Shown here piece by piece: positions 37,793-48,704 of a stretch of 64,000 nt of DNA. Positions within the stretch are counted from its first letter, which is position 1; each line of letters starts with the position of its first letter. The DNA is taken from the NCBI GenBank assembly GCA_963580455.1, contig OY756968.1:21173996-21237995 (forward strand). Direction: 5' to 3'. Position numbers and translations under genes: made by a program. The notes beneath the pieces were generated by a model, which was not told the DNA's origin, did no database searches, and worked only from the letters and a program-made list of their open reading frames with translations. This DNA comes from Euonymus europaeus. Its lineage: Eukaryota; Streptophyta; Magnoliopsida; Celastrales; Celastraceae.

Positions 37793-40256
37793 ATATGACA
37801 AACACTAATGATTTCCATTTCAACCTCTCTCTGTTTTTTTTTCTTCCTTTTTCTGTAGTTCTTTCTATGAAACAACAAGAGACATGTATTATACAATGTA
37901 ATGTTATTTATAATAGTATCATACCTAACTTACCTCTATTTATTTTGTTCTCCCTATTTTCAGGTATTAAACTTGGGCCGGAATTTAAATGGACCGAAAG
38001 CCCTGTTTGTTATATTATGATACTATGGGTCATTACCATTTTGCCTTCTAAAATGGCCTTTTTGGCATGACTCTGCAATAGAAAATAAGAAATTAGATCG
38101 GTCGATTTGGATCGATTTTTTGACCAGATTCCAATGAACGATTTGAAAAATCAGATCGAACCAAGATATATGGTCCGGTCTATGGTTCCATTTCTTTGAA
38201 ACTGCGGTTAAATCGGACCAAACCGATTAATTTTAAATATATTTAAGATTTAAATAAATAAATATATATATATATAGGTGTGAAATATGTGAGGCTATTT
38301 TTTGTAGTATTTTTTGGAATGGATTCTGTACTATTTTCTATTTTTTACAATATTTTATGTATTTTTCTGTCTACACTATTTTTCTGGACTGGTTTTTGTA
38401 TTATGAAATATTTTCTGGACTATTTTTTGCATCTGCAATCTGCATTTTTTATATATATATATATATATATATTATTCTTCAATTTCAATTTTAAAGATAG
38501 TTGATGGTTTCAAACCGAAACCGGATCGTTAAAAACGGTTAATCGTAAGTGCGACACTATATGAATTTGTCTTTTAGACATTCGATATGAGTTCAAATAT
38601 GAGTTTAACAACGACATGAGTATTTCTCAAAGCAGAAATCAAACTCAAAACCTCCAATTTGTCTCTAAAGAGATTCACCAAGCAAGTTATATCACCCTAC
38701 TAGAAAAGTCCCATAATTCTCATTTCAAATATAAGAAATTAGGATTGTCATGCACACAAAGACAAGACAAATTTGTGTTGTAGGGATCATTGGTCTGGCT
38801 GGCACCTTCTCTGACATCAATCATTGGTAGGCATACCAACTAAGAGAATTTAATCCGCATATGCTTGATTCTGCTACTATAGGGGACTCCTAACATGTAC
38901 ACTATTGAATCCTGTTTATTACACATACAAAGTATACCTGCTTTTAGTAAGTAATTATATAAAATTCCAATAAGAACAATAACAGGTATATGATAGCTAT
39001 TTTTTTGCTTGTTATTCAACAAGTGTGCTTGGAAGTTACATCATATGAGCAAATACAGACATGCCCATCAAGCCTATCACCATATATTAATTTAAAAACA
39101 TATCATATTTTATAATTCTACAAAATTTTATTGTTCTAGAAAAATATTCTCTCACTTTTTGTAAGAACTGCTCTCATGGTTCCGTTGTCGGATCCAGAAA
39201 TTCCAATCATTAAGATCCTGGGTTCATGCTCAGCTGAGGGTTTGGTACATTAGGGATTGTAATATTGGAAATCAATCATTCATGTGTCTTTTTAGGGTCT
39301 CGTACATAAATAAAACATTAGGTTAAGAGGAGTTAATTAGGGTTCGGATGAAGGGGATTTATTGTTTTATTTTTCAATTTGCCTAACTTGGGACATTTTA
39401 AATTCAATGGTAAAGGGATGCAGTTAGCATGAGCATGTAAAACTACTTGTATAATTTACCATTAATTGAGAAGTAGTGATGTTAATAATGTTATAATTGA
39501 GCTGTGACCTCCACCGAATACAACAATTTAAAGATAATAATATACTTGGAGCAGCCTTTTTGACTTCTAATTGTGTTTTGCTTCTCGTATTAGCCATCAA
39601 TGGTTTTTGTATTTGTTAAATGCTTCCATCATGGTATCTGTGATATATATATATATATATGTGAAATTTTCAAGTGGGGAATTCCTTATAATTTTTCCGT
39701 GCAGAATTTCTCCCTGCCACACATTTAGGTGTGGTGATGACCCCATCACGTGTGGGGGCCGCCACCACACCCGAGAGTGTGTGATGATGGATGTATCTCC
39801 TCATGTGATAACGGCTATATATATATATATATATAATACAAATCTTACACAAAAATATTGTTTAAAAAAGTTACGTCTTTTATGCATTATTTGGGTGGGT
39901 GGGGATAAGGAGTAGGAACGCATGTTCTCTAGTTTGTACAATTTTACCTATATATTTAATTCGTTTCAAATTTTGAACAAGACAATAAAAGTCTCCCGAA
40001 AATTCCTTTTCGAATTCGCAACAAGTTTCTAACTTCTCTCATCAAATCGTGTCTCCCTCTACCACCCCCCCCCCCCCCCCCCCCCCACATAAATAGAAAA
40101 CCAAGGTTCCATAAAACCTCAACAATCTCTTACTTGGAGATTGCTTCAACCATAAATATGAAAACAATCTGTCTTCAAACTGTAAATCATTCTCTACAAC
40201 TCGAAGTCTTTGTCGTCTTTATGCTAGAAAATAACTGACGCCGTGAACAGAACAAC
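37793..40256. other. Intergenic region, no gene recognised
   Basis: AT-rich sequence with TA microsatellites (about 38450-38470, 39640-39660, 39818-39833), phrases such as gatcggtcgatttggatcg (38097 on) reminiscent of decayed hAT elements, and a homopolymer of 22 C at 40065-40086. Reading frames in it are short and featureless. Confidence 0.5.
40065..40086. repeat. 22-base poly(C) run
   Basis: A pure run of 22 cytosines follows ctctacca. Its length in the real genome is uncertain because such runs are error-prone in sequencing. Confidence 0.8.
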
Positions 40257-40865
40257 TAAAGGTGACAATTTTGTTATGACTCGATGTGCCTGTCCCGTGT
40301 AGATTTTTTCCGATCTGACATTAGAACGGGGCAGAGATATGCCAAACAAAAACTCAATCTGCATGTGGGGCGGGCCCGAATCTGTTCAGTAACCCGCCTA
40401 GCCCTGTACTCCGCCTTGCAACCCACTTTGCTAGTGACCCGATATTATCTAATACTCATATATATATATATACACACACACATAAATTATAGAACTCTTT
40501 TATTTGAATGATTGATATTGATAAACTCTAAATCCTAAGTTTTGAATCCATTCGTATTTTGACCAAGGTTTTGAAAATCGAAACAGTCAACAAATCTGAA
40601 AATTCTTCGGTTTAAGTTTCAAAGGTTCAACCGGGTTTAATAAAATACAATATTATATATATAGTAATACATTTTAGTATATATCTACCATATATGAATT
40701 TTAATTTATAAGATAACTCTTATGAAATACCATATATACAATTAAAGTATTGATTTAGATTGGTCAAAATATTTAACTATATATGATAGCCCATGAGTTA
40801 AATCTCTACCAAAAGCAAAGTTTTCCTGATGCATTCAGGCCCCGCCCGTCTCGTTGTCATCCCTA
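40257..40865. mobile_element. hAT-type element, diverged TSD
   Basis: The left end TAAAGGTGACAA and right end TTGTCATCCCTA are imperfect inverted repeats similar to those of the element at 59-975. The flanks AGAACAAC and TAAACAAC match at six of eight positions, consistent with an old 8-bp TSD. The 609-bp interior has no transposase. Confidence 0.55.
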
Positions 40866-41351
40866 TAAACAACCCTAGTTTATCTCCTCAATGTTTGATC
40901 TTGTAATGAACATATCATCCACATGTGACAACAGAATAATATAAGAATAATCAAAATATTTAAAGTAAAAAAAAGAATGATCTTTCTCACTTCTTGTGAA
41001 TCCATAAATGCTCATGAAGCTATCAAATTTTGTATACTCCGAAGGAGCTGATGAGCCACAATTGAATCAAGTAAATCGCAGTGTTAACTACATCTACTCA
41101 AAATGCCTTTGGTAACTCAACATGTACACCTGAAACCGACATCCAATCATCAATTGGGATATTAATTAAAAGAAAAACAGGGAATCCTTTGCAATTTTAG
41201 TCACGACATTTGCAAAATTGATTTCTTCCTTTTTTGGAGTTCTGCAATTAAATCATAAACATCATCACATTTTAATTTTCCAATAGAATTATTAACAACC
41301 CTAAAAACAATCATTTTCGTGGCCTCCCAACTGTTTGACATTGAGGCTAAC

Positions 41352-42171
41352 TGTTGTGAAAAACAAGGAATTAAATAATTCCCAAAATCAAGATTAAGAA
41401 ATCTTGTATTATAAGAATAATATTTAGAAAAAAAATAAGAGACATACGGGTAGGAAGAGGAAAGGAAGGGATGGGAGAATAGAATCCATCTCCGATCGAA
41501 AGAAAGTTGCAGCCCCGGTTCCTTGGAGAGAGCTAGCATGGCAGAATTAAGCCTTGGTGTTCTTTTAGATATAGTGGACGAGGAATGGATGAGAGACACT
41601 TTACCGGATGATGATCTTCCATTGCCCCCACTGACGGCTAGTCGTACTGATGTCGCTGAGAACTTGAGTACATCTGTTATTTGCTTTCACGTACCATGAT
41701 AGGAAAATAGTTTTAATTTTTCTAATAAATGTTCATCCTAATGTAACTCAATGCTTGAGTCGTTAAGTTTGTTTCACCTATAATTCATGAGGTGGAAATC
41801 TTATCAAAAAAAAAAAATAATATTTAGAATAATATTTGGAGAGAATTGAATAGATAGAAATAAGATAGAAATGAGAGAATACTTTCTTCAATTGATGTGT
41901 ACAAAGTATGAAGTTTAAGCACCTATTTATAGTGCAAAAACTCACCTAAATCAACTAATACAATAAATGCTAATTGCATTTTCTCCACTAATTCTAATAT
42001 CTCATCCACCACTATTAAATCATGTCTATTAGGTGTGTAACACTCCATCCACTACTATTAAAATATGTCCATTAGGTGTATAACATAATTAATATATTTG
42101 GATGGATTAGTGGTTGAGTTGGTAAAGTGTATCATCCACATTAAGTAAATGTTTTTCTAACATTTACAACA
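41352..42171 (-). repeat. 3' LTR of Ty1/copia element, interrupted
   Basis: Read on the minus strand the LTR starts TGTTGTAAATG and ends TTTTCACAACA, so its tips are the inverted pair TGTTGT/ACAACA. It is bounded by a polypurine tract (AAGGGGGAG, about 42172-42180) on the internal side. A TATA box (tataaata, about 41924-41931) sits within. About 400 bp of its 820 bp is a later retrocopy insertion (41430-41829), leaving an original LTR of roughly 420 bp. No matching 5' LTR is present in the window. Confidence 0.75.
41430..41829 (+). pseudogene. APC13: APC13-like processed retrocopy with poly(A) and TSD
   Basis: A reading frame at 41538-41699 encodes 53 residues beginning [18 protein letters not shown] and continuing [13 protein letters not shown], which is the conserved N-terminal half of anaphase-promoting complex subunit 13 (BONSAI in Arabidopsis). 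After about residue 35 the match fades and the frame ends early, so the C-terminal part is lost. A GA-rich leader-like stretch precedes the ATG. A 12-base A run (41806-41817) ends the insert, and the 14-bp sequence AATAATATTTAGAA occurs directly on both sides (41416-41429, 41816-41829). These are marks of LINE-driven retroposition. It lies inside the copia LTR in the antisense sense relative to that element, so it is younger than the LTR. The stretch before the poly(A) has a tRNA-like word (aactcaatgcttgag) that might be SINE-derived. Confidence 0.8.
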
Positions 42172-42181
42172 CTCCCCCTTG

Positions 42182-42398
42182 GATGATCACGTATACAAAG
42201 AGTATGCCTCATTAAAACCTTACTAAGGAAAAACCCAATGAGATAAAAACCTTAATGAAGGAAAAAGAGTACATCATTCTTGTATAGCAACTCAGTGAGA
42301 TCAGTGAGAAGACTACCTCGTTAAAACCTTGCCAAGGAAAACCCTGTGGGAAAAAACCATTGGTCGAAGGAAAAAGAGTACAATCAATATTACTGTCT
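42182..42398 (-). repeat. Copia 3' non-coding segment with internal direct repeat
   Basis: Between the pol stop codon and the polypurine tract an approximately 110-base unit containing ttaaaacctt, aaggaaaa and gaaggaaaaagagtaca occurs twice (about 42210-42272 and 42320-42384 for the matching cores). It is non-coding. Confidence 0.65.
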
Positions 42399-45300
42399 TT
42401 ATGTCTTTACTCCCCCTGATGCAAGAAGATCTTGGAGTTTCCGCATACCAATCTTATAGACCAACTTCTTGAATGTTGTAGGTGGTAACGCTTTAGTGAA
42501 TAAATCTGCTAGATTATCACAAGAACGAACTTGTTGAACATCTATATCACCACTCTTCTGGAGCTCATGTGTACTGAAGAATTTCGGGGAGATGTGTTTA
42601 GTCCTGTCACCTTTTATGTATCCTCCGCGGAGCTGAGCTATACAAGCAGCATTGTCTTCATAGACTACCGTTGGGATACTTTTAACAGATTGTAATCCAC
42701 ACTTCTCTTGAATATGAGAAATCATTCCTCTCAGCCATACGCATTCCCGACTAGCTTCGTAAATCGCCACTATCTCAGAATGATTGGAAGAAGTTGCTGT
42801 GAGTGTTTGTTTAACTGATTTCCAAGAAATAACAGTATTTCCAAAAAGAAATACGTAACCAGTCTGAGACTTGGCATTGTGAGGATCGGATAAATAACCG
42901 GCATCTGCATATCCAACTAACTGAGACTTGAGATCTGATGAGTAGAATAAACCCAAGTCGGTTGTTCCTCGCAGATAACGCATGATATGTTTAACTCCAT
43001 TCCAATGACGTCGAGTAGGAGCAGAACTATATCTGGCCAACAAATTCACAGGAAATGCAATATCTGGTCTAGTACAATTGGCTAAATACATCAAAGATCC
43101 AATTGCACTCAAATATGGTACTTCTGGACCAAGTAATGCCTCCCCCTCATCTTGAGGTCGAAATGGATCTTTCTTTACATCAAGTGCACGAACTACCATT
43201 GGAGAACTCAAAGGATGTACCTTATCCATGTAGAACTGCTTTAATACTTTTTCGGTATAAGTAGATTGATGAAGAAAGATACCATTACTCAAATGTTCGA
43301 TCTGAAGACCAAGACAATATTTTGTCTTTCCTAGATCTTTCATCTCAAATTCTGCTTTTAAATAATCAGCAGCTTTAGTGAGCTCTTCAGGAGTCCCAAT
43401 TAAATTTAAGTCATCAACATAAACAGCGATTATAACAAATCCAGATTCTGACTTTTTAATAAATACGCATGGACAAATTGGATCATTCGTAAATTCTTCT
43501 CTAATAAGATATTCACTCAATCGATTATACCACATGCGCCCGGATTGTTTTAATCCATATAGTGAACGCTGGAGTTTGATTGAACACAATCCTCTAGGTT
43601 TTGCTTCAGGCAACCGAAATCCTTCAGGGATTTTCATATAAATTTCACTATCCAATGATCCATATAAATAAGCTGTCACTACGTCCATAAGACGCATAGT
43701 CAATCGTTCAGCTACCGTTAGGCCAATTAAGAATCTAAAAGTAATTCCATCCATGACAGGAGAATATGTTTCATCATAATCAATTCCTGGTCTCTGCGAG
43801 AAACCTTGTGCTACAAGTCTCGCTTTATAACGAGTAATCTCATTATTCTCATTTCTCTTGCGCACAAACACCCATTTGAATCCTACTGGTTGAACACCTT
43901 CTGGTGTCTGGACTACAGGTCCAAAAACTTCTCTTTTTGATAGAGAATTTAGTTCTGCTTTCATAGCTTCTTGCCATTTAGGCCAATCACTTCTATGTCG
44001 ACATTCATCAACGGATTTAGGCTCAGAATCCTCATTACTTTTGGTAATGTCTGTAGCAACTGCATATGCAAATATATCGTCAACAATAATCTTACTTCTA
44101 TCCCAAATTTCTTTATGAGTTATTGAGCGCTCATTATTTTCATCATCAGGTATTTGTATCTCTTCAAGAGATATTTTTTCAGAATGTTGGGATTCAATAA
44201 GTTTATTCTCTTCAGGAGTAATCTCTACAGGAGAAATATGCTCTTCTGGAGTATGCTCTGCTAGGGCTTTGATAGGAGTTTGGACATTTCTTTTTCGGGG
44301 AAATCTATCTTTAGCTCCCAGTGGTCTTCCACGTTTCTGACGTGGTTTTAATTCATCACTTGCTATTTGTCCTTCAGGGACATTGATACGTTCAGTAGAA
44401 TTTCTAGCAGGAATATGTGATTGCAAAACTTTTGAAGTATCATTAAATGCATCAGGTAATTGATTAGCAATACCTTGTAAATGAACAATTTTCTGAACTT
44501 CAAGTTCACACTGCTTTGTTCGTGGATCAAAATGATATTGTGTTACAGTGTTCCAAGAGATATCATCATGTTTATGATGTTGAGAATCTTTGTTGCCTAA
44601 AGGAGGAAAAATAGATTCATCAAAGTGACAATCTGCAAATCTAGCTTTGAAAATATCGCCAGTTAGTGGTTCGAGATATCGAATAATAGAAGGAGAATCA
44701 AAACCAACATAGATACCAAGTTGACGTTGTGGTCCCATCTTAGTACGTTGTGGAGGTGAAATAGGAACATAAACAGCACAACCAAATATACGAAGATGTG
44801 AAATATTGGGTTGAGAACCTAACACTAGCTGTAAAGGTGAATATGAATGATGAGCAGATGGTCTGATTCGAATTAATGATACAGCATGTAATATGGCATG
44901 TCCCCAAGCATCAAAAGGTAATTTACTTTTCAAAAGCATAGGTCTAGCAATCAGCTGAAGACGTTTTATTAGTGATTCTGCCAAACCATTTTGAGTATGA
45001 GTATGTGCAACTGGATGTTCAACATCTATACCTAATGACATGCAATAATCATTGAAGGCTTTAGAGGTAAATTCACCAGCATTATCTAATCGAACAGACT
45101 TAATGGGATAATCTGGAAATTGTGCATGTAAACGAATAATTTGAGCTAAGAATCTAGCAAATGCAACATTACGAGTAGATAATAAACATACATGTGACCA
45201 CTTAGATGATGCATCTATCAAAACCATAAAATAACGAAATGGTCCGCATGATGGATGAATAGGTCCACATATATCTCCATGAACACGTTGCAGAAAATTA

Positions 45301-45957
45301 GGAGATTCTACGCCTACCTTCAGGGTAGATGGTCTCACAATTAATTTTCCTTGTGAACAAGCAACACATAAGTGATCTTTAGGTAAAAGAAACTTCTGGT
45401 TTCGTAATGGATGTCCATTTTTATTTTCAATTATTCTACGCATCATAGTAGAACCTGGATGACCAAGACGATCATGCCAAAGTATAGATTCTTTAAAATC
45501 AGAACACTTCCGGTGCATCACAACATGTGTTTCAATCCATTTTATACTTGCATGATATAAACCTGAAGAAAAAGCCACAAACTTTTCTAGTACAAGCTTC
45601 TGGCTTGAAATGATAGAAGTAATATATAGGTAATCTTTATTACCTTCTCTTCCAGACTCAAAATGATATCCATTGTGACGAATATCCTTGAAACTCAATA
45701 AGTTTCTTTTTTGATTTGAGAGAGTATAATGCTTCCTCAATATATATTTTTATCCCTCTAGGCAATATGATATTAGCTCTTCCGGAGCCTTCAATTATTT
45801 TTGATGTGCCTGAGATGGTATTTACATTTGCTTCAAGAAATGTCAAGTGTAGAAAATATTTCTTATGTTTAAGGATAGTGTGAGTTGTTGCACTATCAAT
45901 TAAACATATATCTTCATCGACCATATTTCTAAAGAGAAACAAAATAACTTGCATCAC
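42399..45957 (-). pseudogene. Copia pol: protease, integrase, RT, RNase H (one frameshift)
   Basis: The protease part (45957 to about 45710) has CLIDSATTHTIL with the catalytic DSA. The next frame (from 45740 to the stop at 42399) carries over 1,100 codons: a GAG-pre-integrase zinc motif (WHDRLGH...CVACSQGK), the integrase DDE core (VHGDICGP, VRLDNAGEF, NGLAESL), reverse transcriptase with AVYVDDL, and RNase H (VGYADAGYLSD...SQTGYVF, KHISPKFF). The protease and integrase parts are in different frames, with the change close to an A run at about 45705-45720. This may be a mutation or a sequencing error. The rest has no stop, so the copy is not old. Confidence 0.9.
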
Positions 45958-46030
45958 ATATTAATCCAAAAGTATAATATAAATAAATATTAGATTGCAT
46001 ATAAATATATTAAACGTATAAATTTGACAA

Positions 46031-46125
46031 GTCCGGGACTGGTGGCCGAGTGGTGGCGAGATCCAATAAAATATAGTTTAGAAAAGAAGGTCCGAGGATC
46101 GAACCCACCGTCAACAGTTCTGGAC
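46031..46125 (+). ncRNA. tRNA-like Pol III motif block between gag and pol
   Basis: The ends gtccgggact and agttctggac can pair over ten positions with G-U pairs, and ggtgg pairs with ccacc just inside. An A-box-like ggtggccgagtgg (46041-46053) and B-box-like ggatcgaaccc (46096-46106) are correctly ordered, and a run of nine T follows at once, as in a Pol III terminator. It does not fold into a normal tRNA: no convincing anticodon arm. It could be a SINE head or a decayed class-II tRNA copy, lying antisense within the copia element. Confidence 0.35.
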
Positions 46126-46266
46126 TTTTTTTTTCTTTTTCTTTTTTTATTATTATTTTAACTTATCAAAATGATATTTATAAAATGCTGAAATTTTATT
46201 GCTTGCAATTAAATGCTTTTACAATCAAAATACAATACAACAATTAAACTCAACAAGTAAATAAAC

Positions 46267-47058
46267 TTATTTATATATATCAGGATTTTCTAGGAAATCT
46301 GAAACATCCAAATGTGTTAAATTGCCAAGATCTTCAAGATCATCAAAGTCATCATTATTATCAAACTTAGCAAAGTTTGTTTCTGCCACCTTGCTCTTTC
46401 CTTTTATTGAGGCTTGATATAAATCTACCAAATGTCTAGGCGTACGACAGGTACGTGACCAATGCCCCTGAGCACCACACCTGAAACAAGTTTCATTATT
46501 ACCCTTCTGAGGTTTATTTGGCAATCTTTTATTTGCCTGACTTGTTTCACCATCATACCTCTTCTGGTGGTATGGATTATAACCAGAATTACCTCCATGG
46601 TTTCGATGGCCATAACCACGACCTCGACCTCTTCTTCCACCACGTCCACGTCCTCGTCCTCGATTATTATGTACAACAGCGTTCGCTTCAGGGAACGGTG
46701 TACTGCCAGTAGGGCGAGAATGATAATTTTTCAACAGCAGCTCATTATTCTGCTCTGCCGCAAGTAAAGCACCTACTAGATGAGAATGTTTTGCATATGC
46801 TTTCTGCCGATATTGCTCCTGTAATATCATATTAGAAGCATGGAATGTGGACAGTGTTTTTTCTAGCTTATCCGACTCAGTAGGTTTCTCACCACAAAAA
46901 TCAAGTTGTGAGATAATTTTGTACATAGCAGAATTATACTCACGGACTGATTTGTAGTCTTGCATCCTCAGGTGCATCCAGTCGTAACGAGCTTTTGGGA
47001 GTATGATATTCTTCTGGTGTTCATACCTTTCCCTTAAATCAATCCACAATGCAAGAGG
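46267..47058 (-). pseudogene. Copia gag, N-terminally truncated
   Basis: The open frame starts in the capsid region (LWIDLRERYEHQKNIILPKA) and continues through LRMQDYKSVREYNSAM, an RG-rich basic stretch, and the zinc knuckle CFRCGAQGHWSRTC (CX2CX4HX4C). It ends LTHLDVSDFLENPDIYK followed by a stop. In related elements this acidic end leads almost directly into protease. Here about 300 non-coding bases follow. The missing 5' part is not found nearby. Confidence 0.85.
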
Positions 47059-47101
47059 TCCTTATTAATTATTAATGTGTGAAATTATGTTTAGAATCTT
47101 A

Positions 47102-47894
47102 GAGTGTGTTTGGAGATTATTTTCTTTTTTAGCTTTTAAAATTGATTTTGAGTATAGTTTTTGGAAACAATTTTTAGGAATAAAAATAGGTAAAAAATTT
47201 ATTTGGTTGGTGTTATTTCACTACGTTTTTGGAAACTGAAAACATGAATTAAAATTGAAATTTATTTGAAATTAAGTCAAATTAAAATGAAATTAATCAA
47301 AATTAAACTCAAATTTAATTTCTTGGGTCAACACCGGGTACCCATTTCTGGTCAACATCGGGTCGCGACCTTCCGGTGACTCATCTGACCGGAAAATCAT
47401 TGGGCTATATGCTCCTTATGCCGGCGAGTCCAATGGTGGTGGTGGATGTCACCGGCGTTGCTCGTGGTGGCCAGATCGAGCTGTTTTCTCCATGGTAGCC
47501 GAACTCTTCCAAGCGAGATTTTGGGAGCTACGGTTGATGAAACGAGGCAAGGTTGGTTGAGTTTTCTTGCTCGTTTTCTTGTAATTCTTTTAAAACCAAC
47601 CACGTCGAGAATGATTGCCGGACAAGGAAGATCCGATGCTGGCAACGTGGTTGAAGAAAATGGCCGAGTAGAGTGAGGGAGGAGAGAAAAATTGATTGAA
47701 GAAGATTGATTTATTTACAAAATTGCCACCGGTCCTACCCAGAAGTTTGACCAAAACATGTTTTTGTTGTTTTTGTTTTTGAAAACAAAAAAATGAAAAT
47801 AATTTTACAAAACATCACCAACCAAACCAATTTTCATCTCATTTTTAATTTTAAAAAACAAAAACAATTTTAAGAACTAAAACCAAACACACTC
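47102..47894. mobile_element. Harbinger-like element carrying a GC-rich core
   Basis: The ends GAGTGTGTTTGG and CCAAACACACTC are exact inverted repeats flanked by TTA on both sides (47099-47101, 47895-47897). The outer parts are AT-rich, but 47325-47690 is clearly GC-richer (gtcaacaccgggtaccc on) and carries an unremarkable frame on each strand, as if a host segment had been captured. No transposase is present. It starts about 40 bases from the broken end of the copia element. Confidence 0.7.
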
Positions 47895-48239
47895 TTAGAT
47901 TCCATATTTTTCTCTTCATAAAATAGGAAATCATCTCCTTATTTGACTTTAATGAGAGAGAATATAATCTTCTTAATTTTGTTTCCTTTTTTATTTCGAA
48001 ATTAGACTTTAATATTTATTGTGACAAAATAGGAATTTGCAATTATATAAGGTAAATTATATAACGTAAATTTGAAAAAATAGGAATTTCCATTTTTATT
48101 TCACAATCATCTTTATAATTATATATTTTTTTTGACAAAATAGAAATTTCCAATTATATAAGGTAAATTTGACAAAATATGAATTTTTATTTATTGTGTT
48201 TATATATATATATATATAAACACACAAAAGATTAGGTTT

Positions 48240-48580
48240 AAGAGTTTAAAAGATTAGGAGAAAAAAAATTAGTTCTTCCACCGGACCGGCCGGTCGGACC
48301 GGTAACCGGTGGCCACACCGGTTCGGCTTCCGATCCGGGTTTAAAAACATTGGATTGAACAACTCCTTCATCCGATTGTTATTTGTCGAAGAATTGTTGC
48401 CATCAATTTTGTTGTGGTATTTTCCTTGATCACATCGTGCACAACCGTTCTCGATAGGGTTAATTGAGTAGCACCATAACTTGCCTACCAAAAGATATAC
48501 ATTCTTCCCATAGAGATAATCCTCAATCCACATGCTTTAATCACTGAATCATGAATTTGCTGATACCACTAATTGTTGGT
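48240..48580 (-). pseudogene. Remnant of a second copia: LTR edge, PBS, gag start
   Basis: On the minus strand, a possible LTR end (ATACCAACA, about 48574-48582) is followed by TGGTATCA (48568-48561), which matches the usual initiator-Met tRNA primer-binding site core. After it comes a frame reading MWIEDYLYGKNVYLLVGK, similar to the WVEDYLYGKKL start of copia gag proteins. The frame decays into GC-rich ccggtcggaccggt sequence near 48280. Only this leader fragment is recognisable. Confidence 0.45.
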
Positions 48581-48704
48581 ATCGAAAAATTATAGATGAT
48601 ACAAAAAGAGTAAAGAGAAGGAAAATTTGCATTGTTTCGCTCATCATGCTTGCTTTCATGGAGATGCGTAGAGTTTTCGTTCTTCCGAAAGAAAAGTACA
48701 ATGC

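Larger units (their letters stand above)
41352..47060 (-). mobile_element. 5'-truncated Ty1/copia retrotransposon
   Basis: Read on the minus strand the order is gag (C-terminal part), protease, integrase, reverse transcriptase, RNase H, polypurine tract and 3' LTR: the Ty1/copia order. The left boundary (about 47060) falls in the middle of gag, at the codons for PLALWIDLRERYEH. The 5' LTR, primer-binding site and roughly the first hundred gag codons are absent. Within the element there is a block of about 300 bases between gag and protease, one frame break in pol, and a retrocopy in the LTR. It cannot mobilise on its own. Confidence 0.9.

Noticed and set aside
37741..38070. 109-codon plus-strand frame overlapping the TMM end
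   Set aside because: It overlaps TMM in another frame and lacks gene context. Its first part is discussed as a possible shifted TMM tail, not as a separate gene.
41201..41599. 132-codon minus-strand frame
   Set aside because: It runs from flanking DNA across the LTR end and into the antisense of the APC13 retrocopy, so it is a chance join of three unrelated sequences.
46462..46767. 101-codon plus-strand frame over gag
   Set aside because: An antisense shadow of the Gly/Arg-rich gag segment, of low complexity.
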